A stretch of DNA of 64,000 nucleotides. It comes from Natronoflexus pectinivorans (GTDB taxonomy: Bacteria; Bacteroidota; Bacteroidia; Bacteroidales; Marinilabiliaceae). Shown one piece after another: positions 9,243 through 16,545 of this stretch. The notes under the pieces are model-generated. The model ran no database searches and was not told the origin of the DNA. It worked only from the letters and a program-made list of their open reading frames with translations. The first letter of the stretch is position 1, and each line of letters begins with the position of its first letter. Made by a program: the position numbers and the translations under genes. The stretch is taken from NCBI RefSeq assembly GCF_004345615.1, contig NZ_SLWK01000002.1:186001-250000 (forward strand), given 5' to 3'.

Positions 9243-10757
9243 ATGAGATTAAATATGAAAAATACAGTTTTATCATTGTTGATGCTTGGCGTGTTGGCTG
9301 CCTGCTCACTGGATAAAGACCCTTTGTCTGAATATTCTGAGGTAATACTTGGAAGAACCGATGAGGATGGAGATCGAATAAGATTTGAAAATCGTGGTGA
9401 AGTGCTTGCGCAGTACGAAAGTATGTATAATCGATTTCGCGATAGACAGGAGCACTGGTATCTCGACTATCTTCTTATCAATGAAGCTAGAGCCGATAAT
9501 GCGTATGCCGGAACCACCGGTGCCGAAGTGGTTCCATTTGAGAATAATTCCCTCAATGCAGGTAACAGCGTGATCAGCAGAGACTGGAATAACTATATGG
9601 CTGATATGGCTCATGCTACCCAAATCATTGAAAATATTGATTTGGTTCCGGATCCCGGATTTTCTCAGTCAGAGAGAGCTCAATGGAAAGCTGAAGCAAA
9701 AATTTTCAGAGCCATGATTATGTTGGATATGGCGCGGTTGTGGGGTAACTTTCCGGTAATTACAAAAGTTCCTGAGGATATTACATCAGAGAATATCACA
9801 GAAGTGTGGCCGGCTTATTTTCCACCACAAAGTTCTCAGGAGGAAGCTTTTCTGCAAATAGTAGAAGATTTAAAGGCAGCAATACCTCATGCTCCTGCTG
9901 CAGGTAGTGATAAAACCCGTTTAACCAAAGCGGTAGCGCGATCTTTGCTGGCTAAAGCTTATGCAGAGAAGCCGATACAGGATTACGCCAAAGTTATTGA
10001 GTATAGCGATGCTGTTATTAATGACGGATTTTCGCTGGTTGAGGATTATTCCATGCTTTTTGGAATGAATGAGGCCGTAACCGACATCATGGCTAGAAAT
10101 ACTTCTGAGTCTATTTTTGAAACTCACTTTTATACTGGAAGTGGAAACTGGGTGTCATGGATGTTTGGAAGGGATTTGCTTAATTGGGATACACAGTTTT
10201 CTTGGGCTAAATGGGTTACCCCGTCACGCGACTTAATTTCTGCCTTTCAGGCTGAGGGAGATGATATCAGGTACAGTGAATCAATTGTCTATTATGAGGC
10301 AGGTTGGAGCAATTATTACCCCGCTGATAATTATCCTTTCATGTTTAAAATGAGATCTGCAAATAACAGTATCATCAGGTTGAGATTGGCCGATATCATG
10401 TTGCTAAAAGCAGAAGCGTTAGCATGGACTGGAGATTTAAACGGCGCCGCTGACATTGTTGATCAGATCCGGGCGAGAGTAAACCTTTCTCCACTACCTG
10501 CTTCTGTAAGAGGATCCCAGGATCAGATGATTGATGCGGTGTTGCATGAAAGAAGGCTTGAGCTTGCTTTTGAGGGGCAGCGTTTGTTTGATCTAATTCG
10601 GAACAACAAACTTCAGGAGGTAATGAACACCATTAATCAAAGAGATAGTGGCCGTTTGCCACAAGTGCGTCCATTTGATGAAAATTCGGAATTGTTACCG
10701 ATTCCTCAAACTGTTTTAGATGCGAACAGTAACCTGATTCAGAATCCGGGATATTAA
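9243..10757 (+). CDS. SusD/RagB-family surface glycan-binding lipoprotein
   Basis: 504 residues from ATG 9243. An upstream ATG at 9219 overlaps the susC stop and would add eight residues before the signal peptide. The signal sequence ends in the lipobox VLAAC, with lipidated Cys21. The mature part is helix-rich with TPR-like repeats and ends in the SusD C-terminal pattern (VLHERRLELAFEGQRLFDLIR, then ENSELLPIP and a final QNPGY). SusD proteins form the hinged lid of the SusC barrel and bind the glycan at the cell surface. A long insertion with many Trp/Tyr (GNWVSWMFGRDLLNWD) could contribute to glycan binding; that is inference. Confidence 0.95.
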   Translation: MRLNMKNTVLSLLMLGVLAACSLDKDPLSEYSEVILGRTDEDGDRIRFENRGEVLAQYESMYNRFRDRQEHWYLDYLLINEARADNAYAGTTGAEVVPFENNSLNAGNSVISRDWNNYMADMAHATQIIENIDLVPDPGFSQSERAQWKAEAKIFRAMIMLDMARLWGNFPVITKVPEDITSENITEVWPAYFPPQSSQEEAFLQIVEDLKAAIPHAPAAGSDKTRLTKAVARSLLAKAYAEKPIQDYAKVIEYSDAVINDGFSLVEDYSMLFGMNEAVTDIMARNTSESIFETHFYTGSGNWVSWMFGRDLLNWDTQFSWAKWVTPSRDLISAFQAEGDDIRYSESIVYYEAGWSNYYPADNYPFMFKMRSANNSIIRLRLADIMLLKAEALAWTGDLNGAADIVDQIRARVNLSPLPASVRGSQDQMIDAVLHERRLELAFEGQRLFDLIRNNKLQEVMNTINQRDSGRLPQVRPFDENSELLPIPQTVLDANSNLIQNPGY

Positions 10758-10770
10758 TATGGTTAAAACC

Positions 10771-10792
10771 TGCGGCCTCGCTTGAGGCCGCA
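10771..10792 (+). other. Intercistronic stem-loop between susD and the GH30 gene
   Basis: TGCGGCCTC and GAGGCCGCA form a perfect 9-bp GC-rich stem with a GCTT loop, and no T tract follows. A stem-loop without U-tail directly after susD is a common site of mRNA processing or partial attenuation that keeps susCD transcripts more abundant than downstream enzymes; this role is inferred. Confidence 0.7.
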
Positions 10793-10815
10793 GAAATATA
10801 GGAATTTTAAAAAAT

Positions 10816-12306
10816 ATGAATATGATTAAAAGAGTGATTTATTCAGTGATGTTGGGTTTCCTGTCTTTTTCTTGTGTTGCATCATGCAGCAAAGACAGCG
10901 GATTAAAAGAGGAGGTAATTAAGGATATACCCGAAGGTGATGTAACGGTGTTTGTAACATCCTCAAATCGTGCATATGATTTTGAAAGGATGGCATTGGA
11001 CTTCAGTTCAACTTCAAACATGTCCCCTACCACCATAACTCTTAATCCTGAGGTACGTTATCAGCAGATTCACGGTTTTGGTGCTGCGGTTACTGGTTCA
11101 TCAAGCTATAATTTATTGCAAATGACCCGGGAAGATCGAGCCAGATTTTTAACAGAAACATTTTGCCACGATAAAGGAATGGGTTTCAGCTATACCAGAA
11201 TCTCAATCGGCGCATCTGACTTTTCTTTAAGTGAATATACGCTTTGCGATACTCCGGGTATTGAAAATTTTAGTCTTCAGCATGAAGAACTGGAGTACAT
11301 TATTCCTGTTTTGAAAGAGATTCTGGAAATCAATCCAGGTTTGAAAATTATGGGTTCACCCTGGACTCCTCCGCGCTGGATGAAAGTGAATAACCTGAAT
11401 GATTTGCAACCTCATAACTCATGGACTGGTGGCAGATTGAATCCAGTCTATTATGAGGATTATGCTGCATATTTTGTGAAATGGATTCAGGCCTTTGCCG
11501 ATCACGGTATCGAAATTACCTCAGTTACACCGCAAAACGAACCTCTCCATCCTGGTAATTCAGTATCTCTGTATATGACATGGCAGGAGCAACGGGAGTT
11601 TGTGAAATATATGGGCAGAGCATTCCAGGAAGCCGGATTGAGTACCAAAATTTATGTGTTTGATCACAACTATAACTATGACAATATTGCTGATCAGGTT
11701 AATTATCCCATACATATATACAGCGATGAAGAAGCCCGCCAGTTTGTAGCAGGTGCTGCTTATCATGATTATGGAGGTCATCACGATGAATTATTAAATA
11801 TTCATTCACAAGCTCCTGATATGGAGTTGGTATTTACTGAATCCTCAATCGGAACCTGGAATGATGGGCGTAATCTTTCTCACCGTTTAATGGCAGATGT
11901 TGAAAACATAGGGCTTTCTGTGGTAAATAAATGGGGTAGAGCAGTAATTGTGTGGAACTTAATGTTAGATATGAACCGAGGGCCCAACAGACCTGGTGGT
12001 TGCACCACTTGTTTTGGAACTGTAGACATCAGCAATGACTACAGTTCAATCACCCGAAATTCCCATTACTATATGCTTGGACATTTATCTTCTGTTATTA
12101 AACCGGGTGCAACACGTATAGGTACGTCAGGTTTTTCTGATGCCGGTATAAATTATACTGCCGTAGAGAATATTGATGGAACCTATGGTTTTGTAATTAA
12201 AAATGATACGGCAGAGGCTCGTTCAATAACAATCAGTGATGGTGAAAAACACTTTACATACAGGATTCCTGCACGTTCAGTGGCCTCATATCGTTGGGAA
12301 AAGTAG
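10816..12306 (+). CDS. Glycoside hydrolase family 30 lipoprotein (beta-glucanase-type)
   Basis: 496 residues. The signal peptide ends in a lipobox VASC (Cys24), so it is probably an outer membrane lipoprotein. The catalytic domain shows GH30/clan A landmarks: RYQQIHGFGAAVTGSSSY at the barrel start, TPQNEP with predicted acid/base Glu242, and VFTESSIGTW with predicted nucleophile Glu342. A C-terminal beta-domain ends in IPARSVASYRW. GH30 members act on glucosylceramide, xylan or beta-1,6-glucan. The lack of xylanase context and the neighbouring GH3 favour an endo-beta-1,6-glucanase (GH30_3-like), as in the Bacteroides thetaiotaomicron beta-1,6-glucan locus. The subfamily is inferred, not proven. 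Confidence 0.9.
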   Translation: MNMIKRVIYSVMLGFLSFSCVASCSKDSGLKEEVIKDIPEGDVTVFVTSSNRAYDFERMALDFSSTSNMSPTTITLNPEVRYQQIHGFGAAVTGSSSYNLLQMTREDRARFLTETFCHDKGMGFSYTRISIGASDFSLSEYTLCDTPGIENFSLQHEELEYIIPVLKEILEINPGLKIMGSPWTPPRWMKVNNLNDLQPHNSWTGGRLNPVYYEDYAAYFVKWIQAFADHGIEITSVTPQNEPLHPGNSVSLYMTWQEQREFVKYMGRAFQEAGLSTKIYVFDHNYNYDNIADQVNYPIHIYSDEEARQFVAGAAYHDYGGHHDELLNIHSQAPDMELVFTESSIGTWNDGRNLSHRLMADVENIGLSVVNKWGRAVIVWNLMLDMNRGPNRPGGCTTCFGTVDISNDYSSITRNSHYYMLGHLSSVIKPGATRIGTSGFSDAGINYTAVENIDGTYGFVIKNDTAEARSITISDGEKHFTYRIPARSVASYRWEK

Positions 12307-12353
12307 GTTTGATGGCTATAAATAAGCCTTAATAATGCTTTTGTTTGATTTTT

Positions 12354-12375
12354 GATATTTGCGATGGCAAATATC
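12354..12375 (+). other. Intercistronic stem-loop between the GH30 and SusE-position genes
   Basis: GATATTTGC and GCAAATATC form a perfect 9-bp stem with a GATG tetraloop. It sits 32 bases before the start of the next gene and lacks a T tract, so it is more likely an RNA-processing or stabilising element than a terminator. Confidence 0.6.
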
Positions 12376-12406
12376 ACGGTAGTTAATCAATTTAAAACAA
12401 ATCAAT

Positions 12407-13732
12407 ATGATACGAAACATATTAAAAGCCGGAGCTTTATTCTTCTCATTAATGATTTTAACATCATGTGATGATGATAAGGAAGTGGCAGGAAATCCGG
12501 AGCTTACTGTCAATACTGAAATAGTCTCGGCTCATTTTGGTGACAGTATTCAATTTAATGTTACTGTAAATGATGATGAGGTGCCCCTTTCAACGGTTAA
12601 GGCTCAACTCTTTTTCGGTGACGAGATGGTTGAAGAAACCGTCATTAGAACAAAGGAAAATGGTCAATACCACGGGGTGATTTTTGTTCCGTTTTTAAAG
12701 AATATTCCAAATGGCACAGCAACCATGCGTTTTGTTTTACAGAATATTCGGTTTGCAGTGGCGCAACAATCATTTGACGTGGCATTAACACGGGCAGATT
12801 ATCCCTATCTTACTCTGATAACTGATGATCAGGAGTACGAGATGTCACGTGTTGGCCTATATCAATATGCTGCCAGCGCTTCTTTTCCCCAAAAGGTGAG
12901 TGGGTATATTAAAGCCCCGGTGGTGTCAGAATGGGGTAATGAAATTACTTTTGGGTGGAGCAATGGAGAAATCTCCGAAGGAGTGACTAATCTGATTCAT
13001 TTTTCAAATTATGCTGCAGGAGAATATGATATTGAATTCAATACCTTTACTTATGCTGCTGCTCCATTTATCTCACTCGAATTTGCCGGTATTGAAATGG
13101 CTATGATAGATGAGGATAATTATCGTGTTGAGTTAAATCTTGACCAGAATCAGGATATTGAATTAGGCGGTATTGCAGATATCGAGGAGTGGTGGATTGA
13201 TGAGGATTTCTTTACTCTGAATTCAGACAATACGCTTACATTTTTGCCGGTGTCCGGTCGATACCGTGTGACGGCTAATTTTAACCGTCGGTATTTCATT
13301 GTTGAAGCCATGACTGGAAACAATCTTTCAACCTTACAAGCTGATGGAGGCGGAGCTATTTGGATAATTGGAACTGATATTGGCAAGCCGTCATTGTCTA
13401 ATGAAGTTGGATGGAATACCGATAAAGCTTTGTGTATGGCTCAGGTTTCACCTAATGTTTATCAAGTAACTGTAGTTGCTGGTGAATCTATGAATAATGA
13501 GAGCATTAATTTCAAGTTTTTCCATCAAAAGGGATGGGGAGGTGAGTTTTCCAATACTACCCTTACAACTGAAAGTGACATCATTTTTGTAGGTGATGGT
13601 GAAAATGGCAGAGACCCTGGGAATCTTGGATTGATGGAAGGGGTGATTTTGCCATCTGGAAACACTTATGTTATTACAATTGATGTAAATGAAGGGATTG
13701 AAAATGCTGTTATGTACGTAACAGAGAAGTAA
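12407..13732 (+). CDS. SusE-position surface glycan-binding lipoprotein (DUF5121/DUF5125-like)
   Basis: 441 residues. The signal peptide ends at lipobox LTSC (Cys21), followed by DDDKE. Acidic residues directly after the lipid Cys resemble the Bacteroidota lipoprotein export signal and suggest surface exposure. The mature protein is almost all beta: an Ig-like first third (TVNTEIVSAHFGDSIQFNVTV), a middle domain with GGIADIEEWWIDEDFF, and a C-terminal domain with GGAIWIIGTDIGKPS through NTYVITIDVNEGIENAVMYV, which resembles SusE/SusF-type starch-binding folds. The layout matches lipoproteins annotated DUF5125/DUF5121 in GH30/GH3 loci. The likely role is to hold glucan at the surface; the ligand is inferred from neighbours only. 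Confidence 0.75.
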   Translation: MIRNILKAGALFFSLMILTSCDDDKEVAGNPELTVNTEIVSAHFGDSIQFNVTVNDDEVPLSTVKAQLFFGDEMVEETVIRTKENGQYHGVIFVPFLKNIPNGTATMRFVLQNIRFAVAQQSFDVALTRADYPYLTLITDDQEYEMSRVGLYQYAASASFPQKVSGYIKAPVVSEWGNEITFGWSNGEISEGVTNLIHFSNYAAGEYDIEFNTFTYAAAPFISLEFAGIEMAMIDEDNYRVELNLDQNQDIELGGIADIEEWWIDEDFFTLNSDNTLTFLPVSGRYRVTANFNRRYFIVEAMTGNNLSTLQADGGGAIWIIGTDIGKPSLSNEVGWNTDKALCMAQVSPNVYQVTVVAGESMNNESINFKFFHQKGWGGEFSNTTLTTESDIIFVGDGENGRDPGNLGLMEGVILPSGNTYVITIDVNEGIENAVMYVTEK

Positions 13733-13758
13733 TAAGGTTTTTCACACCTGACAACCAT

Positions 13759-13807
13759 CATGCAGGTAGATTGGAAACAGGTTCCTTTACTACCTGCATG
13801 ATTTTTT
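13759..13807 (+). terminator. Hairpin with T tract between the SusE-position and GH3 genes
   Basis: CATGCAGGTAG (13759-13769) pairs perfectly with CTACCTGCATG (13790-13800), followed by ATTTTTTG. It is either a terminator for susCD-GH30-SusE or a leaky attenuator in front of the GH3 gene, whose chosen start is about 85 bases downstream. Confidence 0.75.
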
Positions 13808-13891
13808 GAAGTTTTGTTTTTGCAAATTTTAGAGATTTATACAATCGTCAAATATGGCCTCTGGCCAATAATATCGAAAATAGTAAGGAGT

Positions 13892-16108
13892 ATGAAGTAT
13901 ACGTTAATGACTGTTAAAGCAGTTCTGTTCGGCTTGGTTATGTCAATCTCAGCTCAGGAGATACCAATATATTTAGATGATTCATTTCCAATAGAAGAAA
14001 GGGTGGAAGATGCGTTATCTCGGCTAACTACACAAGAGAAAGTCGCACTTCTCCATGCACAATCAAAATTTAGCTCTGCAGGTGTTGCGCGTCTGGGAAT
14101 CCCTGAAGTATGGATGACCGATGGACCACATGGTATTCGACCAGAGGTGTTATGGGATGAATGGTCTCAGGCCGAATGGACTAACGATTCATGCATCGCT
14201 TTCCCGGCACTTACAGCACTGGCTGCTACCTGGAATTTGGAAATGAGCAGGAAGTACGGTGAAGCCATTGGTGCAGAGGCTCGGTATCGCAAAAAAACAG
14301 TCCTCTTAGGACCCGGTGTGAACATCTACCGCACACCCCTAAATGGGCGGAACTTTGAGTATATGGGAGAAGACCCGTTTCTTGCCTCTAAAATGGTGGT
14401 GCCCTACATTCAGGGCGTTCAATCCAATGGTGTAGCCGCTTGTGTTAAGCACTTTGCTGTAAACAACCAGGAAGTCGAACGTGGTACTATAGATGTCCAA
14501 GTGGATGAACGTACCCTTAGAGAGATTTATCTTCCAGCATTTAAAGCAGCTGTGCAGGAAGGAAATGTCTGGGCCATTATGGGTGCATATAACAAATTCA
14601 GAGGCGAACATTGCTGCCACAATGACTATCTTCTCAATAAGATTTTACGGGAAGAGTGGGGTTTTGATGGCGTGGTAGTTTCAGACTGGGGTGGTGTTCA
14701 CGATACCCGGGAGGCAATTTTTAAAGGCTTGGATATGGAATTTGGCACATGGACTGATGGCCTTTCATGGGGAGCCAGTAATGCTTACGCCAATTACTAT
14801 CTGGCACAACCCTATCTTAAGTTGATCAAATCCGGAGAAGTAGGAACAGAGGAATTGGATGCGAAGGCCAGAAATGTACTACGTTTGATTTTTCGTACCG
14901 AAATGGATCGCAACCGACCATTTGGCTCTTTTGGTACTGAGGAACACGGCATGATTGCCCGTGAAATAGCACAGGAAGGTATTGTGCTTCTTAAAAATGA
15001 TGGCAATATTCTGCCCATCAATCCTGGCAGAACAAATAGAATTGCGGTTATTGGCGAAAATGCCATCAAAATGATGACTGTAGGAGGTGGTAGCTCATCG
15101 CTTAAAGCTAAATATGAAATCTCTCCTTTGGATGGTTTGCGTCAGCGTTTAGAACCCAACGTGGAAGTGGTTTACGCACGGGGCTATGTAGGAGACGTGG
15201 GTGGTACTTATAACAACGTTTCAACAGGTCAGGATTTGAATGATGACCGCTCTGAGGAGGAGCTGATGGCCGAAGCCATTCAGGTAGCCCAAGAAGCCGA
15301 CTATGTTATTTTCATTGGAGGACTCAATAAAAGTGAACATCAGGATAGTGAGGGTACAGACCGATTAAGTATGGATCTTCCCTATAACCAGGATGTTCTT
15401 ATAGCTGAACTGGCCAAAGTAAATGCTAATTTTGTTGTTGTAAATGTTTCAGGTAATGCTGTAACTATGCCCTGGATAAATGATACACCTGCTGTTGTGC
15501 AGAGTTGGTATCTGGGTTCAGAAACAGGTACTGCATTAGCCGCCATATTGGTCGGCGATGTGAACCCTTCTGGTAAACTACCCTTTTCATATCCGGTTAA
15601 GCTTTCAGACAATTCGGCTCATGCTTTTGGCGAATATCCAGGTAGCAATGGCGTTGTGAGGTATAACGAAGGTTTATTGGTGGGTTATCGATGGCACGAT
15701 AAAATGAGTGTAGAACCTCTTTTTAGTTTTGGGCATGGGTTAAGTTATACCACTTTTGCTTATGGCAAGGCTCAACTTAGTGACAAAACCTTGTTGAGAG
15801 ATGGAAAGATAACTTGTTCAGTAGCGATTACCAATACCGGGGATAGAGCTGGAAGCGAAATTGTTCAACTTTATATTTCGGATAAGAAATCATCTCTTCC
15901 CCGTCCGGTTAAGGAACTTAAAGGGTTTAAAAAAGTTAAAGTTGAGCCAGGCGAAACTGTTGTAGTTGATTTTTTAATTGATGTTTCTCTGCTGCAATTT
16001 TATGATGATCGAAAGTCTCAATGGGTTGCAGAATCCGGAAAGTTTGATGTTTTAATTGGAGCATCCTCTTCTGATATTCAAACCACAACCTCATTTACTT
16101 TGAAATAA
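13892..16108 (+). CDS. Glycoside hydrolase family 3 beta-glucosidase
   Basis: 738 residues from ATG 13892, which gives a clean signal peptide (MKYTLMTVKA through SISAQ); an in-frame start at 13814 would put 26 hydrophilic residues in front. TAAGGAG lies immediately upstream. The (beta/alpha)8 domain has the GH3 KHF box (186-188), NNQEVERG, and VVVSDWGGVHDTREA with predicted nucleophile Asp265. The second domain carries SEGTDR with a likely acid/base Glu, and a fibronectin III-like domain ends the protein (GSEIVQLYISDKK, ELKGFKKV). No lipobox is seen, so it is probably periplasmic. It would split imported oligosaccharides to glucose, completing the work of the GH30 enzyme. Confidence 0.93.
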   Translation: MKYTLMTVKAVLFGLVMSISAQEIPIYLDDSFPIEERVEDALSRLTTQEKVALLHAQSKFSSAGVARLGIPEVWMTDGPHGIRPEVLWDEWSQAEWTNDSCIAFPALTALAATWNLEMSRKYGEAIGAEARYRKKTVLLGPGVNIYRTPLNGRNFEYMGEDPFLASKMVVPYIQGVQSNGVAACVKHFAVNNQEVERGTIDVQVDERTLREIYLPAFKAAVQEGNVWAIMGAYNKFRGEHCCHNDYLLNKILREEWGFDGVVVSDWGGVHDTREAIFKGLDMEFGTWTDGLSWGASNAYANYYLAQPYLKLIKSGEVGTEELDAKARNVLRLIFRTEMDRNRPFGSFGTEEHGMIAREIAQEGIVLLKNDGNILPINPGRTNRIAVIGENAIKMMTVGGGSSSLKAKYEISPLDGLRQRLEPNVEVVYARGYVGDVGGTYNNVSTGQDLNDDRSEEELMAEAIQVAQEADYVIFIGGLNKSEHQDSEGTDRLSMDLPYNQDVLIAELAKVNANFVVVNVSGNAVTMPWINDTPAVVQSWYLGSETGTALAAILVGDVNPSGKLPFSYPVKLSDNSAHAFGEYPGSNGVVRYNEGLLVGYRWHDKMSVEPLFSFGHGLSYTTFAYGKAQLSDKTLLRDGKITCSVAITNTGDRAGSEIVQLYISDKKSSLPRPVKELKGFKKVKVEPGETVVVDFLIDVSLLQFYDDRKSQWVAESGKFDVLIGASSSDIQTTTSFTLK

Positions 16109-16141
16109 ATAACCATTCTTAAAAAAGTTAGTTGTTTTATT

Positions 16142-16184
16142 AACTCCAAATACGAGACTTTGTCTCGTGTTTGGAGTTTTAATT
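16142..16184 (+). terminator. Rho-independent terminator after the GH3 gene
   Basis: AACTCCAAATACGAGA (16142-16157) pairs with TCTCGTGTTTGGAGTT (16163-16178) with one G-T pair, a short loop and a following T-rich run. It closes the glucan-use locus on the + strand. Confidence 0.85.
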
Positions 16185-16332
16185 TAATAATAGGGAGCTT
16201 CTTTTGTGACAAAGCTCTCTCTCATTTTTTTATGCTTAATCTCTTACGGGTGTATAAATTGCCTGTCCTGGTGTAACTATAGAATATATCCTTACAACTT
16301 TGTTTAAAAGAAATATCATGTGTATTAAGAGA

Positions 16333-16519
16333 CTGTTTAAATTTATAATTAATCTGCATTGAAGACTTTTAGATGTTAGACATCTAGACTGATAGACAAG
16401 ATTAAATTGAAAATAAGATAAATCTAATCATCTTTCTAAACTACTCTATCTGTCTTATCCCGAAGCCTCGGGATAAAGATCTATAATCTATAGAATTCTT
16501 ATAACCTAAATTTAAACAG
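16333..16519. repeat. 187-bp MITE-like intergenic repeat, copy A
   Basis: The element is bounded by a 13-base inverted repeat, CTGTTTAAATTTA at 16333 and TAAATTTAAACAG at 16507-16519. It contains an internal TCCCGA-GCCTCGGGA hairpin. Its reverse complement matches the repeat at 27659-27984 along most of its length, including GAATTCTATAGATTATAGAT, AGACAGATAGA and CTTGTCTATC. It lies between the GH3 terminator and the 3' end of the regulator gene. No coding capacity is seen, and no clear target-site duplication. Confidence 0.7.
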
Positions 16520-16545
16520 TTACTAATACAAATGTATTATTCTGT

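Noticed and set aside
13814-13891. Upstream extension of the GH3 protein
   Set aside because: The 26 extra residues would precede a clean signal peptide beginning at 13892, where a purine-rich AAGGAG lies just upstream.
16333-16519. CRISPR array or tandem repeat in the repeat-rich intergenic regions
   Set aside because: The repeated words (for example GTCTATC, ATCTAAT) are irregularly spaced without uniform spacers, and no cas genes are present.
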